A stretch of DNA of 64,000 bases from Leptasterias polaris. Its lineage: Eukaryota; Echinodermata; Asteroidea; Forcipulatida; Asteriidae. The translations under genes and the position numbers were made by a program. The notes beneath the pieces were generated by a model that made no database searches, had not been told where the DNA came from, and saw only the letters and a program-made list of their open reading frames with translations. The stretch covers positions 1,240,001 to 1,304,000 of the forward strand of contig JAZGTN010000214.1 in NCBI GenBank assembly GCA_037783415.1. Reading direction: 5' to 3'. Shown one piece after another: positions 45,450 through 55,300 of the stretch (its first letter is position 1; every line of letters starts with the position of its first letter).

Positions 45450-46499
45450 GGAAATAAAAACAGGAAACACATTAAACCCGGAAGATACAGACGCATCAAG
45501 GCTGTCGGCCTACGGCCTCCGCATGCGGATAGTAATACGAGTGCGGATGACCTGCGCACAGTAGTAGTACGGGCGTCGTGCGATGTGATACAAACATTAC
45601 GCACAGTGCTTGTGTATAGGCTAGTCGGGTGGATTTTACGTCGTCTTTTCGGAGTGAAACTGCGACCGCCTTGAGCAAGGCTAAGTGGACACCATCATCA
45701 TTTTTCGAGCAAACACCTATCGATCTCGCGTGGTTCACTTGCACTCTTACAGCGTCTGGTTTCCGCCGCATCCCCTTACACAAATAGCAATAAAAACACT
45801 ACGGAGCCAGACTGTGCAAAAATTAGTGTAGAAGGTATGCTGTACGAGGAGAACTTGTGTCTTGTGTCTGGACTGTGTAATGCTTTTGTATGTGTAAACT
45901 TCCGCGGAGCCAGACTTTAAGAATACTGAACCTTTATTTCTTTTCAATAAGCAATGTTTCCTTCAGCGGGATTTTTTTTTTTTTCATGCAGCGTGATTTT
46001 TTTAACGCGGATTTTGTTCGTAACGGCGGTATTCTATTTTATAAAAAGTGGAAATCCGCCGATCCGTGGAAGAGTTGCATGCCTGCTTCCAACAGAATTA
46101 GACTGATAGATGGACTCGGTGCTACACAACCAAGCTCAGTGTTAGCTACATGGGTGTTTGGGTGTCTTGGAGATGCCCCCTCATGCGAATCATGGACCTT
46201 ATGTTTGGTTTACAAGTAAAAGTTAAGTCAGCAATGTAGATGCACTCCTTCTCTATTTACAGCCAATCTATTTTTTTAAATTATGGCTAACACCCCATCC
46301 AACAGGATACAATACAATTCGTCTAAATTCAACAGAGTGATATTTGCACAGCCAAAATCAACAAGCCTGACATGATGCTGGGAAAAGTAAAATCTCTCCA
46401 ACTTCTCAAAGCAATAAGGTTGGATTAAGTCACTAGCCAACTAGGCAAACAAACACCAGTCAAGAGTGCTACAGGTTAGCAAAATTGGCTTCTTAGGTA

Positions 46500-46690
46500 G
46501 CCTGGGCCAAAATTCAGAAAGCTGTTGAGTAGAAAATACTGCTTAGAAAACTTCTCTGCTAAGCAAAAAATGAGTGGGGCACCAGTGGTGACAATGTAAA
46601 CTTTATGGAATCTTGGCTGGTAACTAAGGTCATTTGTTTCTATTAAGCAATATTTGTCTGTGCTTAGCAAGTTTCTTTGATTATTAGCTT
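46500..46690. mobile_element. Diverged MITE, GGGCCAAAATTCAGAAAGC end
   Basis: gctgttgagtagaaaat...gcttag and ctaagcaaaaaatgagtggg words match the GGGCCCAATTTCAT family; the right end is decayed. Confidence 0.5.
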
Positions 46691-46802
46691 GAGCTGGCTA
46701 GTTAAAAAATTACTTTACGGTCAAAATTCTCAAGGACTGGTCAAGCTTTTTGCAGGACCTGTGGTTAGTCTAGAAAATACAATAAGAGAATGACATGTAT
46801 AC

Positions 46803-46884
46803 CTGGTGACGTTGGCGACATGTCTCTTACTCAACTGACCGAGGCGACCCTGATCGGCATTCTCAAACAGCTCCACAACAATAT
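46803..46884 (-). CDS. CNPPD1: CNPPD1, exon 3
   Basis: Encodes (D)IVVELFENADQGRLGQLSKR, then HVANVT plus AG. Corresponds to the helix before the cyclin box (DIxVELF... KxHVAxVTR). Acceptor gtcag|atatt, donor accag|gtata. Confidence 0.92.
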
Positions 46885-47033
46885 CTGACAACAACAAACA
46901 AAATCCAATTAATTAATTAATTCTTGAAATATTAGTCATACCACAAAACAACAATGTAATCAATAATGTTGCACTTGCAAAATATGCTAATGACAATCAA
47001 ATGAATTATCAACATGGCACAGTACACTATTAA

Positions 47034-47427
47034 AGGCACAGTACACGTTTGGTAATGACTCTGAAAATTAATGGCAATAAAAACTTACTTGGTAAGAAGT
47101 ACTGCAGCTTTGGGTAGTGTACATACATTTTGAGAAACTTTTAACTTCGAAGTACTACGGTTATGGAAAAATATATCACTTTTTATTCCCCAAAATTTCA
47201 ATCTGAGAAGCGTTTCTGTCAGAAACGCTTCTCAGACTGTGTATTCCTATGGGGAATATTCTTCCTGCGTGGAAATATTCGCTCCGGTTTTTCAGTGATA
47301 TCTCAAAAACGCGACCACCTTTTGAAGTGAAATTTTCACAGGCTAGTTTTATTGTATATACCTACCGTACATTTTCATAGGATTAACACAATCAGTAGGC
47401 TCCAATTACCAAACGTATACAGCACCT
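47034..47427. mobile_element. 394-bp MITE with TTAA target duplication
   Basis: TTAA at 47030-47033 and 47428-47431. TIRs AGGCACAGTACACGTTTGG and AGGTGCTGTATACGTTTGG (inward from right). A perfect 33-bp palindrome with core ttctgtcagaa lies at 47212-47245. The right half recurs at 33100-33290. TTAA targeting fits piggyBac- or Kolobok-type mobilisation. Confidence 0.8.
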
Positions 47428-47671
47428 TTAAGGTCAGCTTTCATCAGACTTGATATTTATTTGGCTCTATAGGAAAATGTTACTGAGTACAAGGCCTGAC
47501 CTACATTTAAAAATGGGACAAGTTTTTATAGACTTCAGTTCAGACTATTTAGTATCAGTTGTGTTAATTTGGGGGCAAAAATACAAATTTGGAAATCGGA
47601 TTATAAAGTAGGAAAAATGTCATGACTGTTTCATTGCACATTTTCTTTATTTACTTCATTGGTGCATAATA

Positions 47672-48139
47672 CAGGCATGCAACTCTTCAGCCGAAAAAAA
47701 GCGGAAAATTACCGATCAACGATGTCTTTCCTAGTGGACGCCATCGTTATTTTTCGAGCAAACACCTATCGATCGCGTGGTTCACTTGCACTCTTACAGC
47801 GTCTGGTTTCCGCCGCATCCCCTTACACAAATAGCAATAAAAACACTACGGAGCCAGACTGTGCAAAAAATAGTGTAGAAGGTATGCTGTACGAGGAGAA
47901 CTTGTGTCCGTGTCTGGACTGTGTAATGCTTTTGTATGTGTAAACTTTCGCGGAGCCAGACTTTAAGAATCCTGAACCTTTATTTCTTTTCAATAAGCAA
48001 TGTTTCCTTCAGCGGGGGTGTTTTTTTGTTTTTTTCCATGCAGCGTGATTTTTTTGTACGCGGATTTTTTTCCGTAACGGCGGTATTCTATTTTATGAAA
48101 AGCGGAAATCCGCCGATCCGCGGAAGAGTTGCATGCCTG
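47672..48139. mobile_element. Intact 468-bp CAGGCATGC element, 6-bp TSD
   Basis: Ends CAGGCATGCAACTCTTC and gaagagttgcatgcctg; ATAATA duplicated at 47666-47671 and 48140-48145. The interior matches the two halves at 43141 and 45684. No coding capacity. A 6-bp TSD excludes hAT, Mutator and Tc1/mariner. Confidence 0.88.
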
Positions 48140-48145
48140 ATAATA

Positions 48146-48718
48146 GCATCTCTAAAATAACATAATCATCAAATTTGCCTCATAAATGTTTGGTATTTTA
48201 AAAGTCAGTTCCGCACAGAATCACACCTAAACACCTTTTGCAGAAGACCAGTAAGTAACAGCTTCTGTGAAATTCCAGAGACAAATGTCATGTAGCTCCA
48301 TTTACAGACCCATTCCTTTCTACATGTTCTATATAATCATCACCATATGCCCAGACTTGGCTAATATTGTTGAGTTTTGAAACAATTTTACCAGTAAAAA
48401 AGTCTGGAAAAATAATTTGAAACACAAATTTTGTTTTGTTATATGAATATGGGGATTATCCGAAAATGTCAATTTAGAACATGACCTTTACTTTGGGTTG
48501 TTATGGTTGAGTGGAAGCAGGTCAAATCTTGAGGCCGTTTGCGGACGCTACGGGTAATATGACCCAAGCTACTTGTGGCTACTATGGGCTCTATAAACAA
48601 TTTTTTTTAACAAAGCACCGACAAACTTCCAATTAACAGAAACTTTGCAGAAAAACACAAACAAACCAAAAACCACATAACACGTATTAATTGTGACAGG
48701 TTCCACACCGATTTTCAA
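48146..48718. other. CNPPD1 intron 2, no feature seen
   Basis: AT-rich sequence without recognised elements or exons. Confidence 0.4.
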
Positions 48719-48721
48719 TTA

Positions 48722-49935
48722 GGCCAAACAAAATAATATGTGTGTTTCCGGTTACCCGACCGTCCCTAGAAAAACACGCCGACCCTAGGAGTTTTTAGAC
48801 ATTTTCAGAAAAAATAAAATAAAATATACCCGATCCCACTCCTAAGTTTTTGACAAAATACCCAATGATTTAAGGGTTTTATATTTAATATTTCCTATTT
48901 TTCAAATGGTTTTTATAAGTTGTAAAGTCTGGATATTTGCTAGATTAATGTGGCCGCGATCGTTCATTTCAGTATACAAATGTCAAAACACGAACCACAT
49001 AATGCAGAGTATCCACCGCACGTGCACAGGCCCGGGCCCCACAACGTTCGGTCGCCCACAGGTACGTCCATGCACACACAGCACACACACATGGCCTGCC
49101 TGTTGTACTGAACAGCAGCGGTCCAAAGTCCACGATAACCACCATTCCGCACGCTGTGATTGGCCGTTGAAATTACCATATATTCATATTCATAAGAGAG
49201 CTGGGCTAGTCTTCAACGAGAACGCGGTAACGTTCAAGCCAGTAAAGAATTGCTACACAGTGTTTGTGCCGCACGCGCTTGCAGATTGTCGGTAATACAG
49301 CCTTGGATTAATACTAAACATCGTCAATGTTTGCCAATAGAGGGCGTTGCAGAGCAAAGTTCATTGAATTTATTCTCAATGTTGTACGTGTGTGCGTTGT
49401 CGACCGATCGTTGAATCGCGAATGTTATTTCATTTACAAACGGAGTTCTAAACGGCCGATTCCTCAAATCACAAACCCATGATAATGGTTGTTGATGGAA
49501 ATAGTATTATTAATGGTAGAAATTATGTGATAAGAGATCGTCCCAAAACGCAATTTTGCCAACTTCACTTCCGTTTTTTTATTTTTTTTATTTTTATTTT
49601 TTTTAATTTATTTTATGAAGTTTCAATCGACACCTACTGAAGAGTGAAGTATTTCATGATTATTGAATTCTTGTTTATATCTCCCATATTTTGTACAAGT
49701 GTGGTACTGCAACTATATTTATTGTTACTGGCATTGGACTGTATGTATGTCATTTTTAGGGTGTTCATGTATGCAGGAAATTAACGTGCAAGGGCAAAAA
49801 TATTTTTAACATTCGTTCCTACCCTAAGTTTTGGAGCAATAAAATATTCTGTCAAAATAAAATGTTCTTTTGTCCTTACCTACCCTAAATTTTTGGTCAG
49901 TGTAATAGGAAACACACATATTATTTTGTTTGGCC
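48722..49935. mobile_element. Harbinger-like element, TTA TSD
   Basis: TTA at 48719-48721 and 49936-49938. TIR GGCCAAACAAAATAATATGT and its complement, about 27 bp. No transposase. The interior 48950-49560 is homologous to 50573-51150 of the neighbouring element. Confidence 0.85.
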
Positions 49936-50371
49936 TTAGCAGAAAATTGTTTTGGCTTAAAAATCAGAAATGCGCCTTTGTTTTTTACATTTAAAAAAAG
50001 ATGAAGTGAAATGAGTCAAATGTAGTCACATGTGCCTCGCTACCCCAAAATACATTCATTTGTTACAACACGCATTGGGTCTGTGTAACTGCATGTGGAT
50101 ATAAGTCCAGCTTGAACATGTCGTCACTCTTACAGCTTACAGGCAAGTCTGGTCCTGCCCAGAACAGTAAGTTTAAGTGACATTATACAGAAAAAACGCG
50201 AAATCACATAAAAAAAACTGCAGAGTTTGGAAATAACACCCTGGAATTACGATTAACGCGAAGGTCTAACGTGCCTGACAAGTATAGCTCTTTATAATAC
50301 AAAAACAATCAAATTGGGTTTACTTAAACATCGAGTAGTATTGACCCCCTTGCACAATGTGCAGTGCACTT

Positions 50372-51556
50372 CAGTGTTCTCCACACACGTATTTTGGGAG
50401 GGCGGGCCGCCCTCCCAAAGTTTAAGGCCGCCCTGCCAAAGAATTGGCCGCCCTGCTAAAATAATTGGCCGCCCTGCCGAAAAAATTACAAACAGACTAT
50501 TTTTAGCCTGCACTTAATACGATCAAATGAGTAGCCGACGAGCCAATCCCGACTTCTAAGCGGCAGCATTGGAATTGCGATCGTTCATTTTAGTAGTATA
50601 CAAACGTTAAAACACGATGCACACACAATCACATGGTTCTGACTGCTGAGTATCCACCGCTGCACGTGCATCGGCCCAACAACGTTCGGTCGGTAGTCCA
50701 TGCATAGCGCATACACAACACACACGGTCCAAAGTCCAAGCTAACCAACATTCCGCACGCTGTGATTGGCCGTTGATTACCATATTCATAAGAGAGCTTG
50801 CTAGACTCCAACGCAGTACACGTTCACGAGCCGATAAAGAATTGCAACACACTGTGCCGCACGCCTGCAGATTGGTACAATGTACAGCCTTGAAGGATAT
50901 TCAAACATTGACAACTTTTGCCGATAGAGGGCGTTGCGGGGCAAAGTTCATTGAATTTGTTCTCAATGTGCGTACCGTGCGTTGTTTACCGATCGTTGAA
51001 TCTCAACGATTTTATTGAAAACTAAGTTCTAAACAACGGAACCTCTAATCACAAATCCATGAAAATGGTTGTTGATGAAAAAGGTATTATTGAGGGCAGA
51101 AATTAGGGGATAAGATCGTCCAACAAATGTTTTATTTTGTAATTGTTTATTTTTTTTTCCGTTTCGAAAATTGCACGTGTGTGGGCTATCCGATCACCAC
51201 CACCAACGCATAGAAATCCAGCTTTCTAAAATCCAACACTGAGCGGCATATCCCTCTGATGTTTTTGGCGCGGCGCACAAAGCAAAATGTATAACAAATT
51301 GTAGGTTTTGAATTAGTTTTACAACAAGGTTGTTTCGACAGAATGAAATGGATGTCAATCATTCTCCTTATTATAGTGTCGGGGCCCGGGGGTTAACAAG
51401 ATTATTTTTAAGAAAAGGATTATCTCGGGTGTTTTTTCCTTTCACGTGCGATGACGTCATAAACCAACGGGCGCCATTTTGATGACGTCATATCGACGGG
51501 CGCCATTTTGATTACGTCATGCCGCCCTCCCAAAGAAAAAGTCTGTGGAGAACACT
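50372..51556. mobile_element. TIR element (AGTGTTCTCCACA) carrying the same interior
   Basis: The left end CAGTGTTCTCCACA and right end tgtggagaacact, followed inward by gggagggcgg in both arms. The TSD is unclear. It appears inserted in a short older element whose own ends (gacccccttgcacaatg at about 50344 and cattgtgcaaggggtct at about 51672) pair with each other. ggcgccattttgatgacgtc is repeated near the right end. Confidence 0.65.
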
Positions 51557-51721
51557 TTACTTACACGCGCCTATCCTGTCCCCCATTTTGGGAGTCAAAA
51601 TGTACACAAAGGAATTGACTCCCAAAAAGGCGGAAATGGTAGATGCGCATTGTTCGGAGGTGCGTTCCGCATTGTGCAAGGGGTCTCTACTGAAAATAGT
51701 AGAAGTCTCTGGATCACTCAC

Positions 51722-51815
51722 CAGTCAGAGGAAGTGAAATCTCATCAGAATCTGCTCTTCCAGCATACAGCGTCTTTTTCAATCGTTTTGAGAGTTCAGC
51801 ATGGACAGGCGAACA
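51722..51815 (-). CDS. CNPPD1: CNPPD1, exon 2
   Basis: Encodes CSPVHAELSKRLKKTLYAGR, then ADSDEISLPLT plus G. Matches the family's LSxRLxKTLYYG...ExLSLPLT(D/E). Acceptor ttgttgcag|, donor actg|gtgag; phase 0 in. Confidence 0.93.
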
Positions 51816-52324
51816 CTGCAACAATAACATCATAGACAAACGTTTATATCAACATATGATAATTTGGAGATCAATTTCAGGGCTTGCATTTTTATACTGG
51901 ACCACAGGCCCGAGGCTAGTGTAGTAGCTTTAGTGTTGGGCTAGTAAACTTATGACCGGACAAGTGCGGCGATCTTGTGTTTTTCAATTTAATAACAACT
52001 CACTGTGTAATATCTTGAGCAAAAATAAATTATGTTCAAATGTTGATAAAAGTTTGATAAAATACCATTCAATTCTAATTGAGCATTGAAGTGTACCACC
52101 CATAAAGAAAAATTACATAAATATTCTCTTAGTCTTACAAACACATCATATGCACTATGTAGTGCAAATTCAAACATTATAAAAACAGTTATAGTTAAAA
52201 TGCGTGTTAAACTGTCAAACACTTTGATATCTACCTACCAAGCGCTGCAGTCTTGTGGATTTTCCACCAAATTCGAAACCTGAACTTGCTGAACTTATAC
52301 AGTTCAGTACTACTATTACTAATA

Positions 52325-53203
52325 CAGTCGTTTGACCAGTTCCGGATCACGATGTTTTTGTTGCATTCTCTTTAACATTTTAAACAAACAAAAGTTAATC
52401 AGTTTACCTAAAGATGTCATAACATTCACCAAGTATCCATTGGCAAAAAATAATTAATACTTTTGAAGTGGCTTCGAGAAAAGTATCGTCACCCGTTTGA
52501 CCAGTTCCGGATCGGTTGATTCTATTCCGAATCAGTAGCGCGCCCTCTATTGCAAACCATTACCCCAATCCTGGCATTGATAAAACTGAAAATACATGCA
52601 ACGTTATCGACGGCTGTTGGATGAAGTACATGTAGTTTTACATTCCTTGAAATATAAAAATGCACGCTTCCAGTGCAACTTAAATGACAAACTTTCCACA
52701 ACAGCCGTATGATTTTAACTAACTGATTGCGCCACCATTTTGACGCACCAACATATTGAGCAATCCGGAACTGGGCAAGGGTACGATGCCTCCCAACAAA
52801 CGATTTCGGTAATTTTATCTCATAAAAAATATAAAAAAAACGCCTGCTCAGTATTTAAGTGAAATATTTTTTACACATTCTTACTATTTTATATACATGT
52901 AGGCCTAAATGTTATTCACCCTGGCATTCAAATTTGAAAGGTGAGAAGTTTTAACAGCGTTTTTCAACCAACATTTTTGGGCGTAAATAATTATCATTAT
53001 CGCCAACAAACTTCAGAAAAATTACCATAATTTATTTGTCGATGAGGTTGGTCCCCTTATTTTGGGTTTGTTGGTTTATTTGATGTTATTCTTCACATGT
53101 ATCAACAGAAATTGATAATGTGAGAAGTAATTTAATTATGTCATTGTTGCAAAGTTTAAGTGATCCGGAACTGGTCAATGATCCGGAACTGGTCAAACGA
53201 CTG
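52325..53203. mobile_element. Tc1/mariner-like non-autonomous element
   Basis: CAGTCGTTTGACCAGTTCCG at the left and its complement at the right, flanked by TA (52323-52324, 53204-53205). The motif gaccagttccggatc recurs four or more times internally in both orientations. No transposase frame. A diverged copy lies at 6815-7260. Confidence 0.8.
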
Positions 53204-53851
53204 TAGTAGTAGTACTATAGTTTACAACAAGCAAGGGTAATGAAATATTTATTCTTCCACTTAGGCCTATCTGTTTATTTCCACAAGGTGGAAGTATCAA
53301 CAACAAAAAACACTATTTATACCGAGTCTGATTGCCAACACATATACATGTACATGACACACTATCTACAGAAGTACACAGTCATAACTCAGTCTACTGT
53401 AAAATGTATGTAATGACATGATGTATTTTACTTTACTTAGGCCTAGTTATACTAGGCCCTATTATATGCAGTCAGACTCAGTGGGAACTCGATATTATTA
53501 CCTGAATCATGGAGGTAGAATTCTCCATGCCTGAATCTACTCGGAAATGTGAAGCCCAGTTTCCTCAAGACTACTTGGAAATTGTTGCTTTTACATTTAC
53601 TTTCAATTTGTTGAGGATACGAATTCAAAAGATAGACCAAACCCAACTGAAAGTGAAATTACTCAACGATGTCGCAATTATTCAGTCTCTTGCCATTGCT
53701 TTACGTGCGTAACCAAAACATGAACAAACATACAACCCGTGTGTTTACTTTTGTGAATAACACTTATCTTCAAGTTCAATATGCTCCTCGATTATGACAA
53801 ATTCCGACCACAAATCCTTCCCTTCAAATCATTAATATTATTCATACTCAC

Positions 53852-53914
53852 TTCTAAATCGTCTATGTCTTCATATGTTCTTTCCAACTCGCTTAAATGT
53901 CCCAATAATTCCAT
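53852..53914 (-). CDS. CNPPD1: CNPPD1, first coding exon
   Basis: CNPPD1 (cyclin Pas1/PHO80 domain-containing protein 1) has a Pho80-type cyclin fold followed by a membrane segment; its partner is not established. This exon encodes MELLGHLSELERTYEDIDDL-E and ends at gaa|gtgagt. I chose the ATG because an in-frame TGA lies 11 codons upstream and the phase joins exon 2 exactly. Across nine exons (63+94+82+121+73+56+62+118+885 bp) every junction keeps frame, giving 517 residues. The gene spans 16 kb, mostly transposon-filled introns. Confidence 0.85.
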
Positions 53915-54060
53915 TTTGGGAGCAAATTTTATCTCACTTCTTCACTCAATTTTCTCGAGTATTGCGCCAACTGCAGAAAGGATGTGGTTAAAGTATTGCT
54001 AGTTACACACAGTAAACACGTGCGTGTCGTCCTCAATATGACGTATAATCAACGCCCTTT
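53915..54060 (-). promoter_or_regulatory. CNPPD1 5' UTR and promoter region
   Basis: Immediately upstream of the CNPPD1 start. No clear TATA box; CG-containing words (acgtgcgtgtcgtcc at about 54016-54030, tgacgtat) are relatively frequent. The transcription start is not determinable. Confidence 0.35.
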
Positions 54061-54234
54061 GATCTAGACCACATGGAGTAACAGTTAGTATGAATAATCA
54101 TGACCTCTCAGAAGTTAGATTAACATGCGCCAGTGCGCTTTACTATATAAATATTAAAATTTGTTATATGGTTTTATTAAAGTTTCTGTTTTATACAATT
54201 GTATACCACCAGAAAAATGTCCCTTCCCATCCCT

Positions 54235-54360
54235 GGGCCCACTTTCATGGTACTGTTTACCAAAGAAATCTGCACTTGCCAGGTTTACGCCTGAGTAAGG
54301 GGCAGTGGCACTAGCGAAGAATTCATTCCACAGTAAGCCAGGCTATGCAATCGGGCCCAG
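54235..54360. mobile_element. 126-bp MITE, GGGCCCACTTTCATGG end
   Basis: Starts gggcccactttcatggtact and ends ggctatgcaatcgggccc; diverged member of the GGGCCCAATTTCAT family. Confidence 0.65.
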
Positions 54361-54555
54361 CTAACTGTCAGCAGAATACAGCTTAATGTTGTGTATTGAA
54401 ATTTAAGTTATAAAGTTGTACATCAATACTGATTTAGTTGACACCCATCAAGATAATTAAGTCAGTGAAAGTTTACCAATTGTTTGTTTTATAACTATAT
54501 TCATCGGTCATAATATTTTTCTTCTGACTTTTCTGATTATGCATTGATAATACAC

Positions 54556-54707
54556 CGATCCATTAAGCCACGCCCATTTCTCATTGACCAATCACAGCCG
54601 CGAAATCTGATCACCATTTGAGCCGTTTGGTGATCTTTGCACTAATGGTGATCGAGTTTCGCGGCTGTGATTGGTCAACTCGTAAGGAGGCGGGGCTTAA
54701 TGGATCG
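54556..54707. mobile_element. 152-bp MITE with long TIRs
   Basis: cgatccattaagcc / ggcttaatggatcg and inner ccaatcacagccgcgaaa / tttcgcggctgtgattgg pair perfectly. The centre (gatcaccatt...aatggtgatc) also pairs. Confidence 0.85.
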
Positions 54708-54774
54708 ATCTATTCCTCCGAGACAGACTTGTTGTAAAAATTACTATTTTTCATAAAAAAACAAAACTTGAAAG

Positions 54775-54865
54775 AGTAATAGATTCTTTGTCAAAGCGCC
54801 TTTGAACATACTTATGGATACCGGCACTATATAAATTATTTTGATTGATTGATTGATTGATTGAA
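54775..54865 (+). mobile_element. 3' end of a CR1-like LINE
   Basis: ccggcactatataaattatt followed by (GATT)n; the same kind of tail as at 15490-15533. Only the end is left. Confidence 0.55.
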
Positions 54866-54989
54866 TACCATAAAACAATGGTATGGTCCTTGATCTATGG
54901 TAAGACCATTCAGTCTTAGCAGCCAGTGGGGGAACAAACATCATATACGATTACCAACTCCTCCATGACTCCATCCAATTCCTCACTAA

Positions 54990-55300
54990 TATTCATTTAA
55001 TAATAATACTAAGAGTGGTTAAATAGCGCCACCAGTGTCTTCCAATTTTCCCACTCATTATCCCGGTCACTGGGCCATTTATTTATATTTTCCTTAAACC
55101 ATCTCAGCTGGCTGGGGAGTATGCAGTCTGTGCTGCCAAGTAGTGCATCAAGCTAAATCAGTCACAAGCACCATCTCTGCCCTCACAGGTACCCATTTAT
55201 TGGATGAAGAGAAGCAATTAAAGTGTCTTGCTCAAGGACACAATTAGTGTCATGACTGGGATTCGAACCCACACCCTTATGACTTAATAGCCATCAGAGC
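54990..55300 (-). repeat. SINE-like dispersed repeat
   Basis: ctggctggggagtatgcagt links it to the 3580/22755 family. gaagagaagcaatta, then 'cttgctcaaggacac' and gggattcgaaccc (B box reversed) link it to 12190-12400. It may be the fuller version joining both fragments. Confidence 0.6.

Larger units (their letters stand above)
43212..45683. mobile_element. Mutator-like element, 9-bp TSD
   Basis: The TSD AGTGGACAC is present at 43203-43211 and 45684-45692. It interrupts a sequence that is continuous in the 47672 copy. TIRs are TAGCCTTGACCAAGGCG on the left and TAGCCTTGCTCAAGGCG read inward from the right. 9-bp duplications are typical of Mutator-like transposons. No transposase is recognised in the 2472 bp, 1385 bp of which are the nested hAT element. 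Confidence 0.8.
43141..46085. mobile_element. CAGGCATGC TIR element split by a Mutator-like insertion
   Basis: The left end CAGGCATGCAACTCTTC and right end gaagagttgcatgcctg match the intact 468-bp copy at 47672-48139. CTTCCA is duplicated outside (43135-43140, 46086-46091), a 6-bp TSD. Only 43141-43211 and 45684-46085 belong to it; everything between is a later insertion. Confidence 0.85.
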
